A stretch of 64,000 nt of DNA from Verrucomicrobiia bacterium (GTDB taxonomy: Bacteria; Verrucomicrobiota; Verrucomicrobiia; Limisphaerales; DASXHY01). A program made the position numbers and the translations under genes. Below are positions 52,340 through 61,764 of this stretch, one piece after another; within the stretch, counting starts at the first letter, position 1, and every line of letters starts with the position of its first letter. The stretch is from NCBI GenBank assembly GCA_035629175.1, contig DASPIL010000017.1, positions 27,467 through 91,466 of the forward strand, in the 5' to 3' direction. A model generated the notes under the pieces. The model saw only the letters and a list, made by a program, of their open reading frames with translations. It did not search any database and was not told the DNA's origin.

Positions 52340-52533
52340 AATCCCCGGAAGAGACAGCGAGCGACGGCGAGTTGCATACCGAACTCCTCATTCTTCCCGA
52401 TGGACGCATACTTGTGCATAATCTCACGCCGGCGTTCGCGGAGCTGCTGGCGCAATTGAATCCGGATTGCGCTTCGATCCAATCCCGCACTGCGCCGGGC
52501 GAGCTTTCATCCAGGCATGAACTTTCATACTGA
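52336..52533 (+). CDS. Small protein between radical SAM and AAA genes
   Basis: 65 residues: MKSPEETASDGELHTELLIL, then PDGRILVHNLTPAFAELLAQLNPD and a Ser/Arg tail. There is no known domain; a beta-hairpin and short helix may form. Its ATG overlaps the radical SAM stop and its last 17 bases overlap the AAA start, so it is probably translated as part of the chain. A small acidic partner protein or a RiPP-like substrate for the radical SAM enzyme are both possibilities; the protein lacks cysteines other than one. Confidence 0.7.
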   Translation: MKSPEETASDGELHTELLILPDGRILVHNLTPAFAELLAQLNPDCASIQSRTAPGELSSRHELSY

Positions 52534-54070
52534 AATCGAAACCCTCATTCGGGCGCGGTATCCGATCCTTTACATCATCACCAACGAGGAGATGCGCGTG
52601 CAGAACCTCATGGTGGAGATTGCGGCCAAGCGGCAGAAGAAGGTCTTCGAGTGGACCTACAGCAACGGAATCGTCCCGGCCGGCAGTTCGATTCAATCGC
52701 AGAAAAGCCGCAATGGCTCCACAAAGGATCCGCTGGCTGCTCTGGACCAGGTGATTGAAAGCGTCGAGCCGGCGATTTTCCTCTTCAAGGATTTTCATCC
52801 ATTCCTCTCCCGAAACAATTTCGCGATCATTCGCAAGCTCAAGGACATCGCGCTGCACCTGAAGAACAGCTTCAAGACCGTCGTGCTGATTTCACCCGTG
52901 ATGGAGATTCCTGCCGAGCTGGACAAGGAAGTCACGGTCATCAACTTCCCGCAGCCGACAAAGGAGGACCTTGGCCTGATGCTGGACAAAATCGTGGAGG
53001 AGATTCGAGATCACAAGCAGATCCGTCTTGAGCTGGATGGCGAGAACCGGGATCGCCTTCTGCAGGCGGCGCTTGGTTTAACCCTTGGCGAAGCCGAGAA
53101 TGTTTTCGCCAAGATCATTGTGAAGGACGGGCGGCTGAGCGGTGATGATGTGCAGGAGGTGTTTGCCGAGAAGCAGCAGATCATCCGAAAGAGCGGACTG
53201 CTGGAGTACTATCCGGCGAATGAGGATTTTGCGAGCGTTGGCGGATTGGCGATCCTGAAGGAATGGTTGAAAAAGCGCGCGGCAGCCTTTACGGAGGAGG
53301 CGCGCGCCTATGGATTGCCGGCGCCGAAAGGCATTTTGCTGCTAGGCGTGCAGGGCTGCGGAAAGAGCCTCTGCGCCAAGGCGGTGTCGCGATTATGGCA
53401 ATTGCCGCTCCTGCGCTTCGATATGGGACGCATGTTTGGGAGCCTCGTCGGATCATCCGAGGAGAATGTGCGGCGCGCCATTGCCGTGGCAGAATCCATC
53501 GCCCCGGCCGTGCTGTGGGTGGATGAAATCGACAAGGCGTTTGTGGGATCTCAGAGTTCAGGGGTGACCGATGGCGGGACGACCGCCCGTGTGTTTGGAA
53601 CCTTCCTCACGTGGTTGTCCGAAAAAAGCGCACCTGTATTTGTGGTTGCAACGGCGAATGACGTTTCCCAATTGCCGCCGGAGTTGTTGCGCAAGGGACG
53701 CCTTGACGAGATTTTTTATGTCGATCTTCCGATTTCTGAGGAGCGCGCGGAAATCTTCAGAATTCATCTGAACAAACGCGGACGCGACCCGCAGCAGTTC
53801 GATCTGGCGGCCCTTGTGGAGTGCAGCCGTGACTTCAGCGGCGCCGAAATCGAGGAGGCGATCATCAGCGCCTTATACGATGCCTTCTACAACAAACAGG
53901 AGCTGGGCACTGAGTACATCTTGGAGGCACTAAACCAGACCGTTCCGCTTGCAAAGACAATGGCCGAGAAGATTGAGGCCCTGCGCCGCTGGTCCGTCGG
54001 CCGCGCCCGGCACGCCAGCACCCTTGAGCCAGTCGTTGATGAAATTCCTCACCGCCAGGTTGAACTTTGA
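52517..54070 (+). CDS. AAA+ ATPase, Ycf46-like
   Basis: 517 residues. The N-terminal ~230 residues ([53 protein letters not shown]) form the degenerate first AAA-like domain of Ycf46. The active AAA module has Walker A GVQGCGKS, Walker [12 protein letters not shown], sensor 1 VATAND and the arginine finger region [14 protein letters not shown]. Ycf46 is encoded in plastid and cyanobacterial genomes and its target is not well defined. Downstream Ycf35-like and DUF2997 genes are its usual companions. Confidence 0.85.
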   Translation: MNFHTEIETLIRARYPILYIITNEEMRVQNLMVEIAAKRQKKVFEWTYSNGIVPAGSSIQSQKSRNGSTKDPLAALDQVIESVEPAIFLFKDFHPFLSRNNFAIIRKLKDIALHLKNSFKTVVLISPVMEIPAELDKEVTVINFPQPTKEDLGLMLDKIVEEIRDHKQIRLELDGENRDRLLQAALGLTLGEAENVFAKIIVKDGRLSGDDVQEVFAEKQQIIRKSGLLEYYPANEDFASVGGLAILKEWLKKRAAAFTEEARAYGLPAPKGILLLGVQGCGKSLCAKAVSRLWQLPLLRFDMGRMFGSLVGSSEENVRRAIAVAESIAPAVLWVDEIDKAFVGSQSSGVTDGGTTARVFGTFLTWLSEKSAPVFVVATANDVSQLPPELLRKGRLDEIFYVDLPISEERAEIFRIHLNKRGRDPQQFDLAALVECSRDFSGAEIEEAIISALYDAFYNKQELGTEYILEALNQTVPLAKTMAEKIEALRRWSVGRARHASTLEPVVDEIPHRQVEL

Positions 54071-54148
54071 TTTCGCGATTGAAGTAATTCCTGAGTGACG
54101 AATTGCGGGCAGCGCGGTCGAATGCTGTGACGGTCAACCGGATTGTTT

Positions 54149-54622
54149 ATGAGCTGTGTCTGTATTTTGACGCCCGTGGTGATTGCCGCATGGCCCGCTT
54201 TCAGCGCGGCAGTCGTGACCGCGGCGACATCGCTTGGCTTTGTCGTCATTGATGAAGGCATTCGCGAGCACCAGACGGCTGAGGTAACCGAAAGCGAGAG
54301 CACGATTCAGCTGGAAATCGAACAGAGCGAAATCGTAACGAGCCAGCTGGGACGGGACCAGCGCATCAAGGTGACTCGCAATGGCGTGACTGTCGTCTTC
54401 GCCCGTGACACGCGCGGCAAGGCTTCAATTTGCGTTTCAGGGCCGGGCTATACAGACGACGAGCTGCGCGCGATTGGCGAGGAGCTGAGCCAGCGAGTCG
54501 TGCAGAAATATATTCATCAGCGGTTGATGGACGAAATTCGAAGCCGCAATTTTCACGTCGTGGAGGAAGAGGTCGATGAAAACCAGGCCATACGCCTGAA
54601 GGTCCGCCACTGGGATGGCTAA
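54149..54622 (+). CDS. DUF1257/Ycf35-like protein with hydrophobic N-terminus
   Basis: 157 residues from the ATG at 54149. The C-terminal third (LSQRVVQKYIHQRLMDEIRS, NFHVVEEEVDENQAIRLKVRHW) fits the DUF1257/Ycf35 pattern with RY-x-Y/H and a terminal RW/HW. Preceding it is VTVVFARDTRGKASICVSGPGYTDDELR. The first ~40 residues are hydrophobic (CILTPVVIAAWPAFSAAVVTAATSLGFVVI), which is unlike cytosolic Ycf35 and suggests membrane attachment. Found 78 bases after the AAA gene and 14 before the DUF2997 gene, the classic set. Confidence 0.65.
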   Translation: MSCVCILTPVVIAAWPAFSAAVVTAATSLGFVVIDEGIREHQTAEVTESESTIQLEIEQSEIVTSQLGRDQRIKVTRNGVTVVFARDTRGKASICVSGPGYTDDELRAIGEELSQRVVQKYIHQRLMDEIRSRNFHVVEEEVDENQAIRLKVRHWDG

Positions 54623-54636
54623 CGAAGAGGAATTTT

Positions 54637-54837
54637 ATGGCACAACGCGAGTTCGAAATTACGATCGCCGCCACCGGGACCGTTGAGGTTCATGTCAAGG
54701 GATACAAGGGCCGAAGCTGTCTGGAGGCCATGAAGGTCTTTGAGGAGATCATCGGCGAAATGAAATCCCAACGTCAAACGAGCGAGTTCTACGAGCCTGA
54801 CGAGCAGGTTCAGCTGAACATCGATCAGCGGCATTGA
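54637..54837 (+). CDS. DUF2997 family protein
   Basis: 66 residues: QREFEITIAATGTVEVHVKG, YKGRSCLEAMKVFEEIIGEM and SQRQTSEFYEPDEQVQLNID match the DUF2997 family, including the GxxGxxC centre (KGRSC). Members are neighbours of Ycf46/Ycf35 genes in cyanobacteria and planctomycetes; the conserved Cys may have a catalytic or metal role. Its gene lies 14 bases after the DUF1257-like gene. Confidence 0.8.
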   Translation: MAQREFEITIAATGTVEVHVKGYKGRSCLEAMKVFEEIIGEMKSQRQTSEFYEPDEQVQLNIDQRH

Positions 54838-54952
54838 GCGGCGAAGGACGCGTTAAATCGCGTTTCGGAGAGGATATCTGGCGAGGCAAACCACAGATTC
54901 TGACCTCACGTATTATCCACCCAGAGCGCGGTGGTATCGATGGCCCGTGTAC

Positions 54953-55771
54953 ATGTCCGATAGGCTGCGGCGTCTGCTGCACCTGGAATGGCTGCATCGC
55001 CCCGCGGGAATTTCCACAGCCCAGCTGCTGCTGGGCGTGCTGGTGCCAGGCGTGGCGCTCTGGGTCTCGGGGCGCCGGATGCTCGCCTGGATTTTTATTG
55101 CGGTGTACGGCATCGCGTTCGTTGTCCTTGCGGTGTGGTTCGGCCACACCGTGAGCCGCCTTGCATACGGCACCCTGATTTCCATTCATGCGGCGGGCAT
55201 CTTCTTTCTACTGAATCGCAGCCTGTGCGGGCACTATGAATTCCCCGTTCGGTTCGGCGTTTGCGTGTTGTCGCTCCTGCTGCTTTGGCTCGCCGCATAC
55301 CGCCCCGCGATGATGTTTGTGCAAAGTCGCTGGTTTTATCCGGTGGAAGTTCACGGGCGCGTTGTTGTCATGCGGCCGGCGACGTCGACGGAACGGTTGC
55401 GCGCCGGCCAGTGGGTGCTGTTCAGACTCGATGATGCGGTGCGCCGGGAGGCTCGCGGAATGGGAGTGGTCGTCCGCGACGGCTTGGGTTTCGGGCCGAT
55501 CCTCGGCCAGCCCGGCGATAGTCTGCGGTTTACAACCAATAGCGTTGTGATTAATGGGAAGCCGCTGCCCCGCCGGCACTTGATGCCCGTTGGGGGCGAA
55601 TGGATGATGCCATCAAACCAATGGTTCGCCTGGCCGGAGTTCGACGTGTCGAACGGTGGGGCCAGTCCCGCGGTCATTGCTGATCAACTTGTCGAGCTGG
55701 GCCTCGTGCGTGCCGATGAAATCGTGGGGGCGCCGTATCGCCGCTGGTTTTGGCGGCAACAATTGCCATGA
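54953..55771 (+). CDS. Signal-peptidase-I (S26)-like membrane protein
   Basis: 272 residues from the ATG at 54953 (a GTG at 54947 is also possible). Four predicted membrane helices fill the first ~125 residues (LLLGVLVPGVALWVSGRRML, IFIAVYGIAFVVLAVWFG), then an S26-like soluble domain: GRVVVMRPATSTERLRAGQW, LGFGPILGQPGDSLRFTTNS and WMMPSNQWFAWPEFD. The GQPGD part resembles box D of signal peptidase I. The catalytic Ser (M-x-P-T/S-L) and Lys are not clearly found, so enzymatic activity is doubtful. Stop overlaps the TPR start (ATGA 55768-55771). Confidence 0.68.
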   Translation: MSDRLRRLLHLEWLHRPAGISTAQLLLGVLVPGVALWVSGRRMLAWIFIAVYGIAFVVLAVWFGHTVSRLAYGTLISIHAAGIFFLLNRSLCGHYEFPVRFGVCVLSLLLLWLAAYRPAMMFVQSRWFYPVEVHGRVVVMRPATSTERLRAGQWVLFRLDDAVRREARGMGVVVRDGLGFGPILGQPGDSLRFTTNSVVINGKPLPRRHLMPVGGEWMMPSNQWFAWPEFDVSNGGASPAVIADQLVELGLVRADEIVGAPYRRWFWRQQLP

Positions 55772-56553
55772 GCCGTTTTGTTAATCTTGAATTGGGAGGA
55801 GAATCGGAGGATTGCACCGGCCAGGGCGCAAAGGAGTTGATCAAAGGGGAGGCGTATTATCTGGCGGAAGCCCGGACGGCATTTGAGTCAGGGAATTTCG
55901 AGCAGGCGCTGCGCTACTATTCCAAAGTGTTGGAGTTCAATCCGGAAAATGCCGGGGCGTGGACGGGCCAGGTCCGGATGTTGATCGAGCTTGGGGAGTT
56001 CCGCGAAGCAAAGCTTTGGGCTGACAAGGCGCTCGAGCGTTTTCCCAGTGAGCCGGAACTGCTTGCCGCAAAAGCGGTCGCTCTCGCGCGCAGCGGAGAT
56101 CTGCATGGCGCAATGGCTTTCTCTGATGCATCGATCGAGGAGCGCGGCGACACTGCATACATCTGGCTCGCGCGCGGCGATGTTTTGCTGGCCCGAAAGG
56201 AACAGCGGGCCGATTATTGTTTTGAAAAGGCGGGGACGCTTGCGCCGCAGGATTGGTTTACTGCGTGGCTCGCGGGCCGGATTCGATATTTTTACAAGCA
56301 GTTCGCGCTCGCATTGAAGAGCTTTCAGCGGGCAGTGGAATTGAATGCGGGCCATTTTCTTGTGTGGTTTGAACTGGGGCGCTGCCAGAATACGCTCGGC
56401 CTCGCCGGTGCGGCGAAGGCATCATTGAGCCAGGCGATGCAATTGAACCCTGCTTTTCGCGAGGCCAGCCTGGAGATGATCCGCACGGAAAAGGTGGGAG
56501 CGCTGGCGCGGCTCCGCGGCTGGTGGAATCAACAGGGCAGGAAAGGCGATTAA
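55768..56553 (+). CDS. TPR-repeat protein
   Basis: 261 residues with about five tetratricopeptide repeats, e.g. EARTAFESGNFEQALRYYSK, VLEFNPENAGAWTGQVRMLIEL and a late ALKSFQRAVELNAGHFLVWF. No signal peptide or membrane segment, so it should be a cytoplasmic scaffold. It may assemble the AAA, DUF1257 and PilT-like proteins of this chain. Overlaps the S26-like stop by 4 bases and ends 2 bases before the PilT-like start. Confidence 0.85.
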   Translation: MSRFVNLELGGESEDCTGQGAKELIKGEAYYLAEARTAFESGNFEQALRYYSKVLEFNPENAGAWTGQVRMLIELGEFREAKLWADKALERFPSEPELLAAKAVALARSGDLHGAMAFSDASIEERGDTAYIWLARGDVLLARKEQRADYCFEKAGTLAPQDWFTAWLAGRIRYFYKQFALALKSFQRAVELNAGHFLVWFELGRCQNTLGLAGAAKASLSQAMQLNPAFREASLEMIRTEKVGALARLRGWWNQQGRKGD

Positions 56554-56555
56554 TT

Positions 56556-57626
56556 GTGAACCTCGCGAATGATGAGCAACTGGATCGGCTTCTGACTGCC
56601 GCCAAGGAATTTGATGGCTCCGACCTGCATTTGGTGGCCGGTGTGCCGCCTGCGTTCCGGGTGAACGGCGAAATCATCATTGCTGACGAAGACGCGCTGA
56701 CCGAGGAGGAGTTGTCGCGGATGGCGGACAGCTTGTTGAACGACCAGCAGAAGCGAAAATTTGAACAGGAATGGGAACTTTGCATCTCGCTCATGCATCC
56801 CAATGCGGGCCGCGTGCGCGCCACGTTTTACCGTCGCAACGGCCATCCTGAACTCAGCTTCCGGTTTTGTGGGGAAACCATCGCGTCGCGCGAGGAACTC
56901 GGCCTGCCAGAAAAGATCGACGACCTTGCGCGACGACCCAACGGTCTGGTGCTTATTACAGGTCCCACCGGCGCTGGCAAAACCACGACCTTGAACTACC
57001 TCGTGGACCTGGTGAACAGTGAACGGCGTTGCAAGATCGTCACGATTGAGGATCCGATCGAGTTCGTCCACCAGAACAAGCGCGCCATCGTGGTGCAGCA
57101 GGAGGTGATGACAGACGTCCGCTCCTTCAACCGAGCGCTCATTCACGTGCTGCGCCAGGACCCTGACGTGATCGTCGTGGGAGAAATGCGGGATTCTGAA
57201 GCGATTGCCACGGCCATGACCGCGGCTGAAACGGGTCACCTGGTCCTGGCCACCATGCATTCGCCGAGCGTGTCGCATGCGATCGAGCGGATCATTGGGG
57301 TGTTCGATGGCAACGCGCAGCGGCAGATTGTGATGCAGATGTCGAATGCGTTGCAGGGGATCATCGCGCAGGACTTGCTGCCGGCTGCGGATCGAACCCG
57401 CCGCGTGCTCGCCTACGAATTGCTGGTGGCGAATGGCGCAGTGCGGAATTTGATCCGAGAAAGCCAGTTGCACCAGTTGGAGAATTTGATCCAGACAGGT
57501 CGCAAGGACGGCATGATGCTGATGGATAACTGCCTTCACGACTTGTATTGCAAATGCCTGATCACCTACGACACGGCCGTGAGCCGCGCTCGTCATCCCG
57601 ATCGCATGATTCAAAACACGCATTAG
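56556..57626 (+). CDS. pilT: PilT/PilU-like type IV pilus ATPase
   Basis: 356 residues from the GTG at 56556, preceded by GGAAAGG (56541-56547) at 8 bases. The N-terminal PAS-like part has DGSDLHLVAGVPPAFRVNG; Walker A is GPTGAGKTTT, the Asp box IVTIEDPIEF, Walker B VVGEMRD and the His box HLVLATMHS. PilT depolymerises pili by driving subunits back into the membrane. It lies at the end of the Ycf46 chain and about 1.2 kb upstream of the pilM gene, so it may serve both or belong to the pilus system only. Confidence 0.88.
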   Translation: MNLANDEQLDRLLTAAKEFDGSDLHLVAGVPPAFRVNGEIIIADEDALTEEELSRMADSLLNDQQKRKFEQEWELCISLMHPNAGRVRATFYRRNGHPELSFRFCGETIASREELGLPEKIDDLARRPNGLVLITGPTGAGKTTTLNYLVDLVNSERRCKIVTIEDPIEFVHQNKRAIVVQQEVMTDVRSFNRALIHVLRQDPDVIVVGEMRDSEAIATAMTAAETGHLVLATMHSPSVSHAIERIIGVFDGNAQRQIVMQMSNALQGIIAQDLLPAADRTRRVLAYELLVANGAVRNLIRESQLHQLENLIQTGRKDGMMLMDNCLHDLYCKCLITYDTAVSRARHPDRMIQNTH

Positions 57627-57730
57627 CAACGCACAGGGCGCGGGGCGATTGGCAACGACATTGATTGTTCCAGCAGTTCCAGTAGGCTGCGGCGGCTTAA
57701 AATGCCGTAACTATCATTCACGCTCTGCCC

Positions 57731-58675
57731 ATGAAGAAAAAGCAACCGATCTCCGTTGTCACTGGCGCCGCCGGATTCCTTGGATCCCATCTCACTGACC
57801 TGTTGCTGTCGCGCGGTCATCGCGTGATCGGCATCGACAACCTCGTCACCGGCACGGTGGACAACATCGCGCACCTGGCGGGGAACCAGGATTTCCGGTT
57901 TATTGAGCAGGACGTGACCGAGTTCTTGTTCCTCGAAGGACCGGTGCACTATGTCTGGCACTTTGCATCGCCGGCGAGCCCGATTGATTACCTGGAACTG
58001 CCGATCCAGACATTAAAGGTGGGTTCGCTCGGGACGCACAAGGCGCTTGGCCTGGCGAAAAACAAAGGAGCGCGGTTTCTCATCGCGTCCACGTCGGAAA
58101 TCTATGGCGATCCATTGGTGCATCCGCAACCCGAGGAATATTGGGGCAACGTGAACACCATTGGACCGCGTGGATGTTACGACGAGTCGAAACGATTTGC
58201 CGAGGCGATCACGATGGCTTACCAGCGCGAGCATCGCCTTGAGACGCGGATCGTGCGCATCTTCAACACGTATGGACCGCGCATGCGAATTAATGATGGA
58301 CGTGTGGTCCCGGCGTTCATCAGCCAGGCCTTAAAAAACAAGCCCATCACGGTATTCGGCGATGGAAAGCAAACGCGGAGCTTCTGCTATTGCTCAGATC
58401 TCATCGAAGGAATCTTCCGGTTGATGATGAGCGATTACAGTCTTCCCGTGAACATCGGCAATCCGTCCGAGATGACGATGTTGCAATTTGCCGATGAGAT
58501 CATTCGCGCGACGGGTTCGCGCAGCCGGGTCGCGTTCAAGCCGCTTCCGCAGGACGATCCGAAACAGCGTCGGCCAGACATTACGAAGGCGAAAAAATTA
58601 TTGAAGTGGAGTCCGGAAGTAAAACTCGCGGACGGTTTGGTGAAGACGATTGATTACTTTCGGCAGAAAGTTTAA
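57731..58675 (+). CDS. UDP-glucuronate decarboxylase-like SDR (UXS family)
   Basis: 314 residues, cytoplasmic. [14 protein letters not shown] (12-25) binds [15 protein letters not shown] motif reads [11 protein letters not shown], and [10 protein letters not shown] carries the catalytic Yxxx[23 protein letters not shown] and [19 protein letters not shown] are typical of UDP-xylose synthase, which turns UDP-glucuronate into UDP-xylose. The enzyme is thus a source of UDP-xylose for surface glycans. Preceded by a 104-base spacer after pilT. Confidence 0.9.
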   Translation: MKKKQPISVVTGAAGFLGSHLTDLLLSRGHRVIGIDNLVTGTVDNIAHLAGNQDFRFIEQDVTEFLFLEGPVHYVWHFASPASPIDYLELPIQTLKVGSLGTHKALGLAKNKGARFLIASTSEIYGDPLVHPQPEEYWGNVNTIGPRGCYDESKRFAEAITMAYQREHRLETRIVRIFNTYGPRMRINDGRVVPAFISQALKNKPITVFGDGKQTRSFCYCSDLIEGIFRLMMSDYSLPVNIGNPSEMTMLQFADEIIRATGSRSRVAFKPLPQDDPKQRRPDITKAKKLLKWSPEVKLADGLVKTIDYFRQKV

Positions 58676-58761
58676 GTGCGTATTTTTTTGCGTGAGCTTC
58701 ACTCGTTTCTGCGTGAAATCGGCGCTTGTGTTGAGAGCAACCGCAAAAATCCACTTTCTAT

Positions 58762-58790
58762 TTGACCGGCTGTTTTATTTTCGATAACCA
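58762..58790 (+). promoter_or_regulatory. Weak sigma-70-like promoter before the pilus operon
   Basis: TTGACC (58762-58767), 17 bases, then TAACCA (58785-58790), ~65 bases before the PilM-like ATG at 58854. The -10 is a poor match and other elements may be used. The spacer 58676-58853 is otherwise AT-rich. Confidence 0.2.
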
Positions 58791-58853
58791 GCACGAGCTG
58801 CACTCAACGTGAAGCCCTGAACCAGCGCAACTTGAGCGGCGGAACTACAGCCG

Positions 58854-60755
58854 ATGCTGAACCTTAAATCATTTCTGGCGGTCGACTTTGGCGCGGGAAG
58901 TCTCAAGCTCGCCGAATTCGAAGTCAATGAAGCCGGCGGGCTGCGCCTCAAGCAATACGGGATCAGACCTCTCGGGCCGGAGGGCGCGCAGGAATCAACA
59001 CGCGAAGCCACGATTCTGAAGGCGCTGCAGGCCGCAATTGTCGAGCTGGGAGTCAAATCGCGCGACATCAATGTCTGCGCTCCCGGTTTTCACGTTTTCT
59101 CGAAGTTCGTAAAACTTCCGCCTGTCGAGACGAGCAAGGTCACTCAGATCATCCAGTACGAAGCACAGCAGAACGTGCCTTTTCCCCTGCAGGAGGTTGT
59201 CTGGGATTATCAGATTCTTGGAACTACGGCTGGAGGTGAACTGGAAGTGCTGCTGGTCGCCATCAAGGCTGAGATCGTCGAGGGATTGTTCCGGGTTTCA
59301 GAGGCAGCCAAGCTGCGGCTGCAAGTGGCTGACGTTTCTCCTGCGGCGCTGTGCAATGCCTTTCGCTATAACTACGGAGACATCGAAGATTGCACCATGC
59401 TGCTGGATATCGGCGCCAAGACGAGCAATCTCTTGTTCTTCGAAAAGGGCAAGGTCTTCTCCCGCAGCATCAATCTCGGCGCCAATTCGATCACCACGGA
59501 CTTCGCCAGCGAATCCAAGCTGAAGTTTGATGCGGCGGAAAAACTGAAGATTGAGGAGGGCTTTGTCAGCCTTGGCGGTGCCTATGAGGAACCTGAGAAC
59601 CCTCATCAGGCTGCCATTTCCAAAATTGCGCGCCAGTTCATGACCCGGCTGCACATCCAGGTCAACCAGACCATGCAGTTCTACCGCGGGCAGCAGGGCG
59701 GCTCGGCTCCGCAACGTTTGTTCCTTTCCGGCGGCGCATCGGTGATGCCCTACACGGCCCAGTTTTTCGCCGAAAAACTGAATGTGCCTGTGGAGTACTT
59801 CAATCCTTTGCGGAACGTCCAAATTGATCCGGCAGTGAACCTCGAGGATCTCGCACGCGTTGCGCATTCGCTCGGCGAAGTGGTCGGCCTCGGCTTGCGC
59901 AACCTGGCGCATTGCCCCGTGGAATTGAACCTGATTCCAGAGAGCACGCGACGGTTGCAGGGGTTCAACGAAAAGAAACCGTATTTCATCGCGACCGTCT
60001 TCAGCCTGGTCGCTGTTGTTGCGATGGTGGGACTGCTCTACCAGAAGCTCGCCGGGGTGAAGCAGGAGGAGCTGGCAAAGGTCACGCCCATCCTGCAACC
60101 CATGCAGATGAAGGAGGCTCAGTTCAACCAGGCCTACGGCGATTTGCAGGCAACGACGAACGAGCTGCAGCAGTTAGGCAACTGGATGACAGGACGCTAT
60201 TACTGGGCTGATCTTCTCACGGAAGTTCGTCGAGTCCTGATTAAATCCGAACAACTCAGCCAGCAGAAGCTGCGGGCGGATACAGGAATCTGGATCGAGC
60301 AAATGCTCACAACGGTTCCGTCCATGCCTGCATTTGATCCCAATATGGGCATGTCGCCGGTCTACGGCCAGCCGGGCGGATACACAACACCTTACGGAAT
60401 GAGCGAACGCGACCGGATGATTGCGATGGAGCGCGGCATCGGGACCCCGCCGCCTGTCGAGGGTGAAGGCGGGCTGGCAGCCGGCGATCCAAACGCGGCC
60501 CCCCTCCCGCAGGTCGCATCGATCACGACGAACGAAATTTCTGTGGTGAAGATTGTATGTCGCGCTGTGGACCTTTCGAGCGTGGTGTCCGACGCGAACA
60601 CAACGATCATTTACACTTTGGAGAATGAGTTGAAAGCCAGTCCGATGCTGGATCCAAAAACGACACAGATCATAGGTGCTATTGCCCCGGATGAAGCCAC
60701 CCGAACGTTCACTGTGACGTTCCTGCTGTCCCTGAAAAACCCGCTGAAGCTCTAG
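58854..60755 (+). CDS. PilM-PilN-like fusion protein (Amuc_1101-like)
   Basis: 633 residues. The first ~370 are an actin-like PilM: AVDFGAGSLKLAEFE (9-23), PVETSKVTQIIQYEAQQNVPFPLQEVVWDYQ, MLLDIGAKTSNLLFFEKG and LFLSGGASVMPYTAQFFA. At ~377-398 there is one membrane helix (YFIATVFSLVAVVAMVGLLY), followed by coiled-coil and beta-rich periplasmic parts as in PilN. So PilM and PilN look fused in one chain, with low-complexity linker ~500-560. Cytoplasmic ATP-binding domain and periplasmic part are joined across the inner membrane. First gene of a four-gene pilus operon. Confidence 0.85.
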   Translation: MLNLKSFLAVDFGAGSLKLAEFEVNEAGGLRLKQYGIRPLGPEGAQESTREATILKALQAAIVELGVKSRDINVCAPGFHVFSKFVKLPPVETSKVTQIIQYEAQQNVPFPLQEVVWDYQILGTTAGGELEVLLVAIKAEIVEGLFRVSEAAKLRLQVADVSPAALCNAFRYNYGDIEDCTMLLDIGAKTSNLLFFEKGKVFSRSINLGANSITTDFASESKLKFDAAEKLKIEEGFVSLGGAYEEPENPHQAAISKIARQFMTRLHIQVNQTMQFYRGQQGGSAPQRLFLSGGASVMPYTAQFFAEKLNVPVEYFNPLRNVQIDPAVNLEDLARVAHSLGEVVGLGLRNLAHCPVELNLIPESTRRLQGFNEKKPYFIATVFSLVAVVAMVGLLYQKLAGVKQEELAKVTPILQPMQMKEAQFNQAYGDLQATTNELQQLGNWMTGRYYWADLLTEVRRVLIKSEQLSQQKLRADTGIWIEQMLTTVPSMPAFDPNMGMSPVYGQPGGYTTPYGMSERDRMIAMERGIGTPPPVEGEGGLAAGDPNAAPLPQVASITTNEISVVKIVCRAVDLSSVVSDANTTIIYTLENELKASPMLDPKTTQIIGAIAPDEATRTFTVTFLLSLKNPLKL

Positions 60756-60756
60756 T

Positions 60757-61764
60757 ATGTCCTGGATCAAGCGAAATCTTTACTTCGTGGTGGGTGCCGC
60801 AGTCGCTGTCGTGCTGCTGGGCCTGGCGGGTTACTACTTTTATTCACGCTGGTCTCTTGACAAGCAGAGCCTCGAAAACCTTGAAGCGGCGTACAGCGAT
60901 GTGGAGCGGATCTCCGCACTGAATCCGAATCCTGGGAATGACAGGGTCAACAACATCCAGCGTGCGCGGCAGCAACAGCAGCAGGTGCAGGCGGTCATCC
61001 AGAAAGTGCGCCGGTATTTTGAGCCCGTGCCACCGGTTCCCAATCCTGAGAATGGAATTGTCACCAAGGAAGAGTTTGCATCCGCGCTGAGACGCACAAT
61101 CGATCAGATGCAAAAGGATGCAGCGTTGGGTGGCGTCAATCTTCCTCAGAGATATGACTTTTCGTTTCAAGCCCAGCGCAACCTGATGAACTTTGCTCCG
61201 GGAAGCCTTCCGCTTCTTGCCGGCCAGTTGGGTGACATCAAGGAGATCTGCGGGATTCTGTTCCAGGCGAAGATCAACTCCCTGGATGCTGTTCGCCGTG
61301 AGCGCGTGTCAATTGACGACCAGAACGGTCCGCCGGCGGATTACCTCGACCCCACGCACGTCGGAGTTACAAACGATCTGGCAATACTTGCTCCTTACGA
61401 GATCGCCTTTCAGTGCTTCAGCGCGGAACTGGCCGGAGCCCTTGCCGGGTTTGGCACCAGTCCTCACGGCCTGATTGTAAAATCCATCAATGTCGAGCCT
61501 GCTGGCGGCATGGCCGGAGGGTTTGATCCGAATTCTCCCTATGGCACTCCTGGTTATGCGACACCGCCCGGTTATACTCCGGTCCCGGGATATCCGCCTC
61601 CGGGCGGCGCTACTTACCCGTTGTACAGCGAAGGCGTTCGCCCGGCGATGCCGCAAACGGTTGCACCCCAGCCTATGCGGGGTGGTCTGCAAACCGTTCT
61701 CGACGAAAAACCATTGAAAGTCACTCTCGTCGTGAACGTGGTGCGCTTGCTACCCAGGAAATAA
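60757..61764 (+). CDS. Amuc_1100-like pilus-operon membrane protein (PilO position)
   Basis: 335 residues. One membrane helix at about 9-29 (YFVVGAAVAVVLLGLAGYYF), then a coiled-coil stretch (RVNNIQRARQQQQQVQAVIQ), an alpha/beta periplasmic domain (PYEIAFQCFSAELAGALAGF), and a Pro/Tyr/Gly-rich linker at ~245-300 before KPLKVTLVVNVVRLLP. Architecture, gene position and the final KVTLVVNVV strand resemble Akkermansia Amuc_1100, known as a TLR2-active protein. PilO function is the likely general role. Starts 1 base after the pilM stop. Confidence 0.75.
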   Translation: MSWIKRNLYFVVGAAVAVVLLGLAGYYFYSRWSLDKQSLENLEAAYSDVERISALNPNPGNDRVNNIQRARQQQQQVQAVIQKVRRYFEPVPPVPNPENGIVTKEEFASALRRTIDQMQKDAALGGVNLPQRYDFSFQAQRNLMNFAPGSLPLLAGQLGDIKEICGILFQAKINSLDAVRRERVSIDDQNGPPADYLDPTHVGVTNDLAILAPYEIAFQCFSAELAGALAGFGTSPHGLIVKSINVEPAGGMAGGFDPNSPYGTPGYATPPGYTPVPGYPPPGGATYPLYSEGVRPAMPQTVAPQPMRGGLQTVLDEKPLKVTLVVNVVRLLPRK

